NCBI GenBank assembly: GCA_010645155.1
Contig: CM021319.1
Coordinates: 1,264,939 to 1,328,938 of the forward strand
From: Tigriopus japonicus
Taxonomy: Eukaryota; Arthropoda; Copepoda; Harpacticoida; Harpacticidae
Reading direction: 5' to 3'
DNA: 64,000 nucleotides
The notes below the pieces were generated by a model. The model searched no databases. It saw nothing but the letters and a program-made list of their open reading frames with translations, and was not told where the DNA came from. This document shows, piece by piece, positions 23,201 to 34,400 of this stretch; position 1 is the first letter of the stretch, and each line of letters begins with the position of its first letter. The position numbers were made by a program, and so were the translations under genes.

Positions 23201-26200
23201 TTTGGGAGAAGTAAAGCCTAGACAGAAGGCCACATGGCCAAATATTTTTATGTATTTCAAAATTTTGCCTTCTACGAATACATTTGTTTGGGCAAGTTTC
23301 AACTAGACGCTGATGCTAAACGGCCCTTACTTCCCACAATGAAATTTCACGACCGGCGTGCTCCGGTATCTCCACTTTGGGACCTCTGTGTGGCAATAGA
23401 TTAGTGATTCCACAATTAGCCTTTTGTGGAATTTAAAAAAAGCCAAGCTTATGTGAAGTAAACACAAAATCCTACAAAAATGCCATTTTAAAAAGCCTAC
23501 TTTAAAAAAATACCCCTTTGAATGGTAGATGGCGCTAGCGTAAGTTCAACTTAAAAGTTCGTAACAAGTTTGTGACGTTTATATGGAATCTTTGCACATG
23601 AATATGAATTGTTGATTTCAATGCCTTCATTTTTAGAGTCACGGATGTCTTCCAGCGCGGATTGGAATTATCTTTTTTGGATTTGGAACCCTAATATTCT
23701 TGACCTTGGAGCTAATCGCTTTCTTTATGACTAAAAGCTCGCTCAAGTGCTTCCATTCCACAGATGGGATAAATTCCATTCTGGGGATCCTATTTGTCCT
23801 CCTTCAGTCTTGCCTCATCTTCATGTACCCAAGATTAAACCTCGACACTTGCAATTTCTTGGATGGGTGAGCTGCTAAATTGAGATCAAAATACTTGAAC
23901 ATTTTAAGAACGGATGAACTCGCGAGCATGTTGTACAGGGTCGCCGGGCCATGTGTAGACTTTTTGGCACATAAACTGTCATTTTCAAGTGAGGCTTGTT
24001 GCTACCGTATCAATTTACTTTTGGGCACCAACAGGAAAATACAATAAGCAATTTCTGAACAATTGTGTTTTGTGATTCTGAACCAATGAAATAGGGAAAT
24101 AGCGAAATTCGTATTTTTTAACAATATCAAGTTGCTTAGATTTGGTTAGCCGCCACTGAACATGCGTGTTCCATGGGTTATGGTTATCGATTGATTTTGA
24201 TATTTCTTTTCATTTTCACAATTTTGCAACTTGAGATTGATTGTTATCATTTGTGATCTATGAAACGTTACACCTTATTCGATTTGAAGCAATAACTTTA
24301 AAAACGAGATTGCAATTATTGCTTTTTGGTTCTTTGTATGTTAAATTGATACAGCCTAAATGTCAACATTATAATCACAATTTTGTTTTCTGCTCAAGAA
24401 ATTTGCTTTTCTATAACAAATCCTTGACTTCAAACAGTTTTTGCCATCCTCAAATCTCAGTTTCGTCTATTTTCTCAATTTTTCTACTCATCTCGGTTTT
24501 GGAGATTTCAAAATGATTCCTGAACCTAAAATTAAGGTAATGGTTAAAAGTTGATGATCACTTTACGTTTTTTTCTCAGTTGAGGAATGTGACTGAACAA
24601 GTATTGATAATCCAATTCAAAAAAGAATTCCTAAGAAACGAATTTCATTCTTTTGTTATAGCTCTCAATTTATAAGTACGGATGACGGTAAAAAAACCAG
24701 TTCATCTTCCTCAATAATCACGTCTCTCACAAAGAAATCAGCTTCTCTTGCATTGATCCGAAAGCTGCTTTTAGGATCCTTTTGGATTCAAGGGTTCATT
24801 TAATTTTGAAATACTATCGTGATTGGCCTGTAACACTTGTCGTTTCCAATTCAGATTTGGAACCATGCACGTGGTGGCTACCAACATCATTCTATGGGTC
24901 CATTCGATTGTTTCTGAGAGCCTTTACGAATTCGAAGAAGCCGCTGTTCACAGACAGGAAATGGTGGTGGTATGTTCTTCTTTGATAGAAATATCTAAAT
25001 GCACCCTTTTCATGCTGCTTTTTTATACCATTTCAGACGAATGGAACGAATTCTACTTGTGACTTTTTAGGCGAGAGACTCAAGGATGTCTATGCGATGA
25101 ACCACAAATGTGAGAAGAACAAGGCTCAAATCATTGGTTATGGCTTATCCAAGATGGAACACTTCCTCTACCCTTTCATCATTGAATTTGCTTTGATTGG
25201 AGCCAGTGTATTTTTTGTCATGTGGAGGCATATTGGAAGACAGTAAACACGGATCACAGTTAGGAAGTTGAATTTCTCTTTTTGATGTAAATGTACTCTT
25301 TTTGATTTACAGTTCTCATCCTTCAGTGGAACAACCTCACTTGGATGTCAAAATTCATCGACCTCGACCTTTGGAATTCATTCGGAGGACCTCTTGGGAC
25401 CATTCGTTGAAAGGAGCTCTGGCAGGGATCTTTATCTTATTGTTGGCAGTATTGAATTTGGTTCTGTTTTTCAATTCGGAAGGAGCCGAGCATAACAGCG
25501 TAAGTCAAAGATTTAAATCAGTGAAACGAGTTTGGGTCGAACACATCCAAATCGATTAGATAGTTTGAATGGAGGGGTCTCGGTCATTCCATTCGTGTGT
25601 ACACAATCATTAACGAAGGCTATTAAGGAAACGAGCAATCACCATTGTAACATACGCAAATACAAGTGTTCTCGTCGTACCTTTTGAGACGAACAAATCA
25701 AATGGACCAGTTTACGGCTACCTTTTTTCTTCTTGGAATCACTTGTCTGTGTCATACTTATTGTGATGCCCATAGTGACTGGAGAGTGTTTTTAAGCCTA
25801 ACAAGTATTGATCAATCATACTCTCAAACTTTATAGAATCAAGCCGAGTATTTTTCCAAGCTGACCAAAATCCTTATCAACTCGTGTGGGATCCTGGCCT
25901 TGATCATTGGGATTTGGCAGATTCAGTTCCTGGAGGACATTGAAAACATTGACAAAGCTGAGGCTGAGAATCGGAACTTGGACACGGCTCTTTTGCGGTT
26001 TACTTCGTTTTTCGCTTACCTCTATCAATGTTTCACCATAATTACCGGGATCTTTAATGCTAACTTGAATGATTTCCCGGTTCAACTTCACGACATCAAT
26101 GCCATCATTGCCGCTATTCAAATCACTTTGCAACTTGTTTTTATCTTTGACTTGAGATGGAAGGTGAGTTTCTGGAAACAAGTTTGGGTGAACTCAATTT

Positions 26201-27348
26201 GTGTAACTGTTGAGAGTTTTATCATATCTTTTGGTGGACAAGCCGAAAAAAATGTGCATTCAATGATTAATTTTTTAAAAGTTGTCAACACATCGCTGAT
26301 AATGGTTGCCTTTTTAGCCTTGATTGCTATAGCTGAAACACATTCTTTTAATATCATTGCCCTAGTTTTTTGACTCTCTGGACGATATTGTAAGATTGTT
26401 TGATTGGACGACGATTTTCAATATGGAACACTATTTATTGGCATAAAAAACTGGAGCAAAGCCAACTTGTTTCAAATAGAAATCAGTGGAAACAAGTGTA
26501 GTTTTTAACTATTAGTCGTAGCCTTGAATGGGTTTTTCTGTAACTTCGTTTTTTAATTCTGAAATCGATTGAGCCGTCCTTTTTGAAATGACTTTCCCTT
26601 ATTTTAACTGAATAAAAAATTGATGAAAACAGACCCAAATTATTTTCCAAAAAGAAAAACAGTTTTCAGTGTTTTGCTTCGATGCATAACTCTCCAAATG
26701 TAAGAAATTGATTTTGCAGTCCCAAATAGCCAAAAAATAGGTTACAAAAATGGGAGTCTGAAATCTTGAAGAAAGTTTGCGTAAGGAGCCTGCAAACACT
26801 ACTGAACAAAAACGTTCTTAGAAGGTTGGAGAAGGTTTATTCCTTGGGTTCTACGTCAACAGTTGAGGAAACTAAAGAAAATTGAGTTAATATCAGTCCA
26901 AATTAGTTAGATATATCGGATTTAAAATTTCTAACATTGACAGAACGTTTGAAATCCACGTTTATTTTCCTCTTCTAAGCAACTCATCTCAATTTAAGCA
27001 GATACCCATATTTGAGCACAATAGCACCAAAGCAATCATCTCCACTCGTTTAAATGGTCAATCATCTTTCAGAAACTCCCTCACAACGATTCTGAAACCA
27101 AACCCGGTCGACAAGTGACCATATTCATGTTCTTCTTCAACATCGGAATGTGGTTGGTGTTCACATTCGAGATTCAGAAAGTTCGATCAAGTCTGGTGGA
27201 GGCCCAATTTTATGGTTTTATGCCATGGGTCATTATTCAGCGTGTCACATTGCCTTTGACCATCTTCTTCAGATTTCATTCGGCTGTGGTCAACATTGAG
27301 ATGTGGAAAAATGTGTACAACGTTCACACGCCTTCTCCATTGGAGTGA
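14247..27348 (+). CDS. Otopetrin-like proton channel (otop-A)
   Basis: Seven exons: 14247-14627, 23637-23866, 24855-24969, 25037-25242, 25313-25499, 25837-26163, 27073-27348. All are GT-AG with phases 0,2,0,2,0,0, closing to 573 aa. Otopetrins are proton-selective plasma-membrane channels with an N and a C domain of about six helices each. Signature blocks visible here are FLAFSYTEVVTFP (exon 1), LIFMYPRLNLD (exon 2), FGTMHVVATNI (exon 3), EFALIGASVFFVMWRH (exon 4), WDHSLKGALAG (exon 5), LLRFTSFFAYLYQCFTIITG (exon 6) and VIIQRVTLPLTIFFRFHSA (exon 7). The ATG at 14247 is used; a GTG 18 bp upstream is not a credible eukaryotic start. Intron 1 is 9,009 bp and filled with transposon remains, against 67 and 62 bp in otop-B and otop-C. 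Assignment of exon 1 rests on phase, order and paralogy. Confidence 0.9.
15102..15703. mobile_element. Mariner-like foldback element with long TIRs
   Basis: Imperfect terminal inverted repeats of about 65 bp face each other at 15102-15172 and 15633-15703. The most conserved stretch is GGTATCCAGACTAGAGGTAG at 15109 onward and its complement ending at 15694. TA dinucleotides at both edges fit a Tc1/mariner TSD. No transposase frame is present. A second inverted pair lies inside (15187-15217 and 15421-15451), so the structure is nested. It sits in intron 1 of otop-A. Confidence 0.7.
15187..15451. repeat. Nested inverted repeat inside the foldback element
   Basis: Arms of about 31 bp with core ATGTTGGGCGACCCCTG on the left and its complement on the right enclose about 200 bp. 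TTAT is found directly outside both arms and could be a short target duplication. It is either an independent MITE inserted in the outer element or an inner arm of the same palindrome. Confidence 0.6.
15720..16500 (+). pseudogene. Non-LTR retrotransposon reverse-transcriptase relic
   Basis: Broken reading frames match the RT domain of LINE elements. GVAQGSIMGSLLFIIYINDL at 16070 onward is the classical GxPQGSxLGPLLFxIYINDL block. It is followed by HADD at about 16159, a variant of the catalytic YADD. Further blocks are KLNLNLDKTVVMTFG (about 16262) and LIDNRLKFDQHVN (about 16377), each in a shifted frame. Frameshifts and stops, plus the inserted hAT MITE, show that it is dead. A Jockey/CR1-type clade is likely but not resolved. 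It lies in intron 1 of otop-A, in sense orientation. Confidence 0.85.
15764..15991. mobile_element. Short hAT-type MITE, TSD 7/8
   Basis: A 228-bp element with ends TAGGGGTGGGCGA and, on the opposite strand, TAGGGGTGGGTGA, fitting YARNG. The flanking octamers are ATCCACGT (15756-15763) and ATCTACGT (15992-15999), a near-perfect target duplication. The interior is rich in GTGTCGA-type repeats. It interrupts a reverse-transcriptase relic whose reading frame continues at 16000. Confidence 0.8.
17150..18510 (+). mobile_element. Tc1-like DNA transposon, inactive
   Basis: Approximate limits come from similarity to a deletion derivative at 59396-59838. The first 160 bp and last 90 bp of this element recur there, while the transposase region is missing. 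No clean TIR or TA target duplication could be fixed. It lies in intron 1 of otop-A. Confidence 0.7.
17424..18321 (+). pseudogene. Tc1-like transposase, degenerate
   Basis: The conceptual protein is in two main frames with stops between about 17690 and 17915. Recognisable parts are a helix-turn-helix region (RSTANLVAKLTANGHKTS), FFSDECP with the first catalytic Asp, QQDGAAGHTSHLAQMW with the second, and WPPNSPELAPIKNIW. In the last block the expected catalytic acid is Lys, and the spacing from the second Asp to this position is 37 residues. Together with the stops this marks a dead transposase. Confidence 0.85.
19866..19962 (-). mobile_element. tRNA-derived SINE head
   Basis: Read on the minus strand, the segment has an A-box-like TGGCGTAGTGCG and, about 45 nt later, a B-box-like GGTCTGATCCC with two deviations from GGTTCGANTCC. 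The spacing suits an internal Pol III promoter. The anticodon region could be read as GTC (Asp-like) but its stem is mismatched, so it is not a functional tRNA. No A-rich tail could be delimited. Confidence 0.5.
20742..21970. mobile_element. hAT-type MITE with perfect TSD and dense subterminal repeats
   Basis: A 1,229-bp element. Both ends read TAGAGCTGTGCATCGGATCC inward. It is flanked by identical octamers CTGTGTAG at 20734-20741 and 21971-21978, which fit the hAT preference nTnnnnAn. Each end carries an array of TCGGATTCGGATTCG units (20757-20960 and 21690-21960, mutually inverted). The central 700 bp is AT-rich and non-coding. The arrays create long open frames with Asn-Pro or Ser-Asp repeats that are not genes. 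It is inserted in intron 1 of otop-A. Confidence 0.92.
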
Positions 27349-27353
27349 ATTGC

Positions 27354-27359
27354 ATTAAA
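27354..27359 (+). terminator. Polyadenylation signal ATTAAA, otop-A
   Basis: The common variant ATTAAA begins 6 bp after the otop-A stop codon. The MITE target duplication starts at the next base, so the natural cleavage site now falls inside the inserted element. Confidence 0.5.
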
Positions 27360-27367
27360 CATTTGGC

Positions 27368-27832
27368 GGTAATGGTGACAATGTGAGGTCCGGCCGAAAG
27401 AGCGAACTAGCGTTGCCAGATTTTTTCGAACCAGTCATGCCAATGAACATCAAGAAAAAGGCCAGATTTGGTTTGAGAGAAACAAATTGTGTAACGCACA
27501 TGATTGGCGCTTGAGTTAACAAGATTGGAAACCAAAATTAATGATTTAAAGCAATTCTGACGTTCTAGAGAAAGACTCATTCTCCAATGAATGAGTGTAA
27601 GATTGAAAATTCTAATTAACAATCTGGAAATGAAGAATATGTTCATATAAAGAATATTTTTAAAGGCAATTGCTAAAGATGTTTTGTTTCTGTTTTGAAA
27701 GTAAAACATGTTTTAAATGAGAAGTGTTATCCATGCCATTTTCCATTTTATGATTTGAACTATTGATTTGGAAATATCTGACAACGCTGCTTTGTTGTTC
27801 TTCCAATCGGACCTCACATCGTCACCATTACC
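27368..27832. mobile_element. MITE with 25-bp TIRs and perfect 8-bp TSD
   Basis: A 465-bp element. Its TIRs start GGTAATGGTGAC and continue for about 25 bp with one mismatch. Identical octamers CATTTGGC flank it at 27360-27367 and 27833-27840. The ends do not fit the hAT YARNG rule and the TSD lacks nTnnnnAn, so another superfamily with 8-bp duplications (P or Merlin, for example) is possible. No transposase is present. It sits directly behind the otop-A polyadenylation signal. Confidence 0.88.
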
Positions 27833-27840
27833 CATTTGGC

Positions 27841-30462
27841 ATCTCAGAGTGATACACTTGGGCCTGAGTGTCCAAATTCAAGTTGTCACAATAAACGGTA
27901 CCCATTTGGCTTTTTTGTTGGTTAGTTAAATTATATCCCTCGCCGATCGAATCCACGAAGAATTTAATAACAGTCGCACTCTGAGAAGACGAATTTAGAT
28001 TGCTCTTTCAACGGCTAAAATTGTTGTTATGCACCTTGCCTGCTAATTACATAAAGTGCCATTAGAGTGCGATAGTGTCTTTTAGCTATGATTTGGGTTG
28101 TCCTTCTCTTGTATAGACCAAAAAGATAACAGAAGCACTGAGTGTGTAGGGAGCAATTTTTTGGTATTTACTTAAACCCCAAACTTGATTGTTGAAAACT
28201 AATGGCTGAAACACTCCAATAAAGCAAACATTCATGTCCACAAATATCTGAGAAACAACACCTTATTTAGAACACAAGTACCGATATGAGTGGCAAATTT
28301 TACTTTTGGATTAATATTATTGTCAAATTTCTTTGCTTTGGTTTCAACTTATGGTGTTTTTAGAACAAAACGATTAAAATCACCGCTCCCCCAATGTTGA
28401 AGGAGAAGTGTCAACTTTGACTTGCCAATCGAAGAATCACGTTTATTTTGGGTGCAAAATGACTCGTTATGTTAATAATTTTCTTCACATACATTTTCTC
28501 TGTTAACCAATACTTGGATTTTATAGCTGATGCCAATACTATCCGACCAAAAACAATATCTAAGCATTAATTATCCTCTTCAGTATGTACTGTACATTCC
28601 TCGAAGGAACGCTTAATTGATTAAATGATGGCACTTCCAGGTCCTCAGTGTGTGTTTGGAAATAACAAATTGACTGAAGGCAGTTCAGGTAAAATTGTTT
28701 CAGGCGCCAGGTATGTTAAAATAGTGTACAATGTGTGATTAATCATAAGAAATCACTATTAATGTAGAGTTAAAATATAGATAGTTATAAATAGTTTCTG
28801 ATTTATTTATTGTTTATTGATTGGCGACCCAATGTAATAATTGATGGTATGGGGTAAAGGCAAAAAAGAATTGTAAAGGTACTAAAATTACGGACGAATC
28901 AAAGACAATATTTCTTATTTGGTGTGAAATGCAACAAGATCGCCAAATAGTTTGAAATTTCACGCTCATAGAAACTTTTTAATAAAACAACTGTTTCTTG
29001 TAAAATCAGAGGTCCTGAAACTAAGCCTCACAGTAAAAAACGTTACATAAAGAGTGTGTTTTGTTCACATTATCAAGAAACGTAGAAAATTGGTCTTGAA
29101 ACCGCAAATACCTGAACAAGCTCAAGAATTTTTTGCTTTTCTTGCATAGTTTCATTGTTCTTATTTACTACATCACATTAGCTTCGCTTGAAAAGTATGA
29201 ATTTAAGTAAGTGTTCAAAGCCTTGCAATCGGGTTCATGTGATCACCATAAGTGTTCACCTAATAGGGCATTCACTCAAGGGAAAGTTGGCTGTTTTTGG
29301 ATGTTCATTTCCTCTTCATTGCCACACTACCATTTTGACTTCTTAAGAGTCGAAGTTGTTCAAGCTCAACATTTCTATGAGCCAGGAATTAAACTCCTTA
29401 TTATTCCAATACTGTGTGTTCAACAATACTTGGGGTGTGCTCTCTGGAAGTGCGAAAAAAACGGTAGTTGTTGAGTGATAGGATGGAATGAATATCGAAC
29501 CAATGCGAAGGATTTGATTCGGAATTTCCTTGTCGATAGGCATGAAATTTTTGATTGCTCCTTTATGTCCTTCATCATTGAGTAATCTGTCATGCAAAGT
29601 CTCGTTCCGCCATATTTCAACACCGCGTCCCTCATGATCTGTGGAACAAAATGGAGTGCCACTCCCCATAATTGCATACTGCTGATAATGACTTTCACAT
29701 TGTCATGTCATTAGCTCCATCTATCAGGAAAGAAATAAACATCCTCACGGGCAACACGATTGTTCTTTGTGGAAGATTGTAAAACAAGGACCATTGGGAA
29801 TGAAGGATGAGTCTTGTATGTTTACACATTCACGCTCATATGTTCAGAGGCATGAATCAAGGAGGACATCATCCATGGAGGCCTAGGCTCACGTGTTCAA
29901 GTGTGGACTTGCCATAAATCGAATTCCATTCAAGCGATTGATTTTTTTTCTTGATGAGAGCCAAGAGACAAATGGTACTGATTTATTCTGGTAGGATTGT
30001 TCATTTAGCTCTGAGGCAACCATATCTGAAAACCTTATACTTTTTACTGAACAAGCATAGGAAAGAGGGAGATAAAACGACGCCACAGTTTTAGATGATT
30101 GTAGTAAGAAGTCTACGTTCAGACAGCTTGTGTAGCTCTACGGTTCAAAATACCCATTGGATAACTGGTATGAAAATAATTTAATTGGCCTATTAAGTAT
30201 TAGAAATCACTTTTGGACGATAGTTGATGCCTCCAGGTATTTCGCCATCTTAGCATGAATGAAAGAGAACAGAACACATGAGTGAATGAGAAGGAAGAAG
30301 AAGAGAAGGAGGAGGAGGAGGCTCAGTAGTACGTGCTAGGCACTAATATAAGTCAGCTGTTTCCAAAAGAAGCACGAAAGGAACAAGAGTGGAAAACATA
30401 GAAGGCCCCTCCATCCAAGTTTATATTCATTCATAGATGAGCAAACTGATGACGGTCCATGC
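27841..30462. other. Intergenic, no gene recognised
   Basis: AT-rich sequence between the MITE behind otop-A and the tetraspan gene. Short frames such as 29211-29474 carry no recognisable domain. A further CCATTTGGC occurs near 27902, outside the MITE. Confidence 0.55.
30288..30321. repeat. Purine-rich GAA/GGA tract
   Basis: A run of GAAGAAGAA passing into GGAGGAGGA about 220 bp upstream of the intronless tetraspan gene. Confidence 0.85.
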
Positions 30463-30538
30463 ATGAACAGTTCTTCAGTGCCTCAAACCTCACAGAAACC
30501 AGCTGCCAAACCCTGGTCGTCGTCTTTCTGTCTCAAAA

Positions 30539-31123
30539 ATGTGCAGCTCGTCGTCTTCGGGAGCTTTCTGTTCCAGCTATCTGGGATGCTATTCTTTACG
30601 AATTGGAACACTAGTCACAAGTGCATTAATGGGATGTGTATTCCTGGTTTGTGGTCTGGGAGGCCTAGGGCTCATTCTCTATTGGGAATCGGTGTACCCG
30701 AGCTTAGCTAATTATTTGGGCACGAATCCCGTCTCAGGGCGGAACGAAATGCTGGATGCGTTTTATCCCGTGTTGTTGTGGATTGCGACAGGTGCCTTCT
30801 TGGCTTATTCGATATTGGGCTTTCTTTCCACGTTCGGACTCGTTTGTGGCGGCCAGCTGACTCAATGGAAATGGCCTTCCCAGGTATTCTTTTGGGCCTC
30901 ATTAGTCGTGGTAGTGTTGTGTCTGACAGGACATGTTTACATGTTTGTCTTCCTACCCTGGTATAAAACCGACACATTGGTTGTCACGGTGATTTTCAAT
31001 GGGCTTTGGTATGTGTGGTGGATCTACTCAACTGCCATTGTCGGCCTTTACTTGAAATCGAATTATACTATCGTGCATCAAGCCAATGCGATCGGGGAGA
31101 ACGAACGCTTCAACCAGTATTGA
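30539..31123 (+). CDS. Intronless four-TM membrane protein, unknown family
   Basis: A 194-aa single-exon frame with four strong hydrophobic segments at about residues 24-48, 76-103, 116-140 and 146-172, and a short polar C-terminal tail. The loop between TM1 and TM2 carries NPVSGRNE; N175-Y-T lies just after TM4. No family is recognised with confidence; general tetraspan, claudin-like or MARVEL-like architecture is possible. The start is uncertain. The N-terminal 20 residues are Ser/Cys-rich, and an overlapping frame from 30463 encodes a hydrophobic stretch (VQLVVFGSFLFQLSGMLFF) that also looks protein-like, so a frameshift in assembly or a different start is possible. It lies in sense orientation between otop-A and otop-B. 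Confidence 0.75.
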   Translation: MCSSSSSGAFCSSYLGCYSLRIGTLVTSALMGCVFLVCGLGGLGLILYWESVYPSLANYLGTNPVSGRNEMLDAFYPVLLWIATGAFLAYSILGFLSTFGLVCGGQLTQWKWPSQVFFWASLVVVVLCLTGHVYMFVFLPWYKTDTLVVTVIFNGLWYVWWIYSTAIVGLYLKSNYTIVHQANAIGENERFNQY

Positions 31124-31433
31124 ACTAATGATGGGCGTCTCTCTGATAACGCGAGACCGACTTTGAAATATATGTGTCAGATGAATAATGAGGCAGGACC
31201 TGTTCTTGGCTTATAAAGAGACCACTACTACTTTTACAATCTCGTCTTGTGGCTTGACCTGTTGGAAGAGTTTGGCTCCAAGGCATCGTTAGTTAGTTGG
31301 TTTGGTTTGGTTTAGCCGCGTTGCCGAAGTACTTATTTTTGGCTTATCGTTCTTGCTCTCCAAGCTCCTCCGGCGGATATCAAGTATCACCTCTAAGGTC
31401 AGCTAGTAAGAATCAGTTGATCAGCGTCCATGG

Positions 31434-34400
31434 ATGTGGGAAATGAGTTCCACCACTGAGTTGGGTGTAGAGTTGGCCGAGGATCCGGATCCTCGGCCGC
31501 CAAATCCAAGGCCCAGTCTCATCCCCATCCCAACAAAGTACAATAAATATTTTCCCGTGTGGACTCCGGAGGCCATCGATAACATCTTCACGGCCTTTTC
31601 GTCGCTGTATGCCGTGATCGTGATAACAGTGTTTCTGGCATTCTCCTTCACCGAAATTGTCACCTTTCCACACCTTCATAACCACTTGGAAAAAAGCGGT
31701 TTCTTCGTCTACCTCTACACGATTAGCATCATCTTCTATGGCTATCTATTTTTCGTAGTCTCCATCCGGGACAAGGAACTGGGATTGGCCTCGGAACTTA
31801 AAGTGGTCTTCAACCATAAGGTAAAAACTACCCGACAATTGTGAATCTGTGAGCTATTTCAAGGATGATTTTTATCTAAACCTAAAGAGTCATGGAAGCT
31901 TGCCGGCACGGATTGGGGTGATCATCTTTGGGTTGGGGACCTTGATTTACTTTTTGCTGGAAATATTGGCTTTCTTCGAGTTCGAATCCGGATCTCCATG
32001 TCATTATCCGGCAGTGGGAGCTACGTCCTTCATGGCGATCATTTTTGTCATCCTTCAAGTCATGTTGATCTTTCTCTATCCCAGATTGAATCTCCACACC
32101 ATAAATTTTGTCGACAGGTAAATCAGTTTCGATCTCTTTCCATCGTTTTACCGCGTTAGATACCTATCAGACGTTTTTATTGCTTGTTTCGTTTTTTTTG
32201 ACTTGGTAATCTCCAAACGAGTTTCTAATTAAATGCCGAACATGGTGCCGGTCTTTTCAGATTTGGCACCATGCACGTTATGGCCACGAACATCATCATG
32301 TGGCTACATTCATTGGTTAAAGAATCACTCCACGAAATAGAAGAGATTGGACATGAATTCAACGTCGGTCATCACAATGAGGTAATCTATTGATCTCGAA
32401 TAAGACTAGTCAAATGACTTTGGGATGGTAAGTACAAAGTATGTGCACGACCATTCATTTCATTTGTAAGCGCAAGGAATCTGCATTATTCCAATGTCTA
32501 TTTCGCTTGCTTTCAAAGTGGTGCAGATTTAGCACCATCAAAATAGTTGTGCTGCCAATCCATCTGTTCGTTTTTTTCTGAACAAAGCTCGTTTTAATCG
32601 ACTGTTAACTGTCTGCGTCATTGCAAAAAATGGAGCACTTCCTACTGTTGCACACACTACGATGTCACACATAAGTTTGCTTCCCTTGTTGTTCAAATAC
32701 TCGAATACACTTCCTTATTAAGACCGCTCATGAACTCTTTTAATTGTTGTTTTAGCGCGAGTTTTAGGAAAAAGAGAAAATTTGCAACCATTACAGAATT
32801 TGGGAGAAAAGGTTGCCCTAAAACGCCTACTAATAGGTAACTTTTTAAAACAGGTACACCCTGGGTTGCTATTTCAGTTTCATTATTTGTAGGGCTCGAA
32901 TAAAGTTCATGTAGTTTTAGCCTGAATAGAATCGAATTATAATTTATATTGAAGTGATTGTATAATGAGCTCCCCATTCTGATTCTCCAATGCACCTTTT
33001 GTCCAAAAGTTTCCAAGACCCAACTTTCGTGACACATTGCAATGCAATCTGCAACTAGGAAGTGCAGACCAAATTCATTCAAAAAAATGAGAGCAAAAGG
33101 TGCAAATTGTTAATCAAGTCATAATTGTCGAGAAAATATGTTTGATTGTCTGAAATGGTTGATATCTTTTCACAAATCGCCACGTCAGATCAGGACCATC
33201 AAATGCATTTGTATTTGGATTAACATTAATTTTAAGGTCATGATTTAGATGCACTTCCTCTTTCCATTAAGGGTTAGCTGTGGTAAAAGATTCGTAATAT
33301 TAACTTTTTGGAGCATATCACACTCCCAATAATAAAATTAACCATCACAAATTATCTACTCATTTCAAAATAGAAACTGGTTTCAACCAGACAGGCTCAT
33401 TTTTGAGATGAATTGATGTAGATGCACTAATATCCCTAAGTACGTTCATTTTTACTCTTTGAACGTACGAGAACTAATCATCTGATTCTGCCACCAATGA
33501 GTTATTTCTTAAAAAAACTCGACATACTTGAGGAGACTTTTAATTCCTCCACCTCATAAAAAAGGAAGGTTGTCAAATTTGACCAAAAGCACAAAAATTG
33601 CAACTGTTGGTTTCAGTTGCAATTGGCAACTTTGTCCATACCCTACATTAGTCATATATAGCCTATATAGTTGAATATCTTGGGAGATTGTTTGCATTTT
33701 AACAACAAGAGCTTTCCAACAACAATGAAAGGGTGATTTAATATGTATGTTGATAATTGCAACCTCTAATCGGAAACTCGAAAACAAGTTTCAAAAAACC
33801 AGAGCCACACAAATTATACTCTTTATACTTATTATTAAGTTATATGAGTGGTCGAACAATGAACATACCTGTAAAGGTGCACAAAAAGTCCAAAAAGTTG
33901 GAACTCCTTTGTTAGAAAATGTCTTGACTGTTCTTTACTGTATAACGTCAGAGCCACAATCATAAGATAGACCAGGTAATACTATTATATAGGTTATCCC
34001 TGGATAGACCAAGGACATCGTTCAGTCATCCTTGGATAGACTGAGCCTTTGGTCTTTCTATTTTGGTCTATCTTTTACATTCCTCTCGTAACAACATTTA
34101 TGGTTATTGATAAGCCAAAAAAATAGGAACGACAATGATCTTCTTGATCTTTGTAATAAAACTTTTGATGTGGGGTCTATTAACCTTTACTGTACTTTAA
34201 TCAATAAGCTTTAATATAAAAAGCTCAATTTCTGAACCTCCCAAAATTAATCACAACTTAAATTTTTTGCCTTAAGCTTGTCAATAATGAACTACTGCTT
34301 CTCTTGTTTCTGTTCCAAAGTGGCCTAATTGAAGCGTCAAATTCTAGGAAAAAGCTTATGTGCCACTTTCGTAAAATTATTTTTGAAGTCTTGTTGCAGG

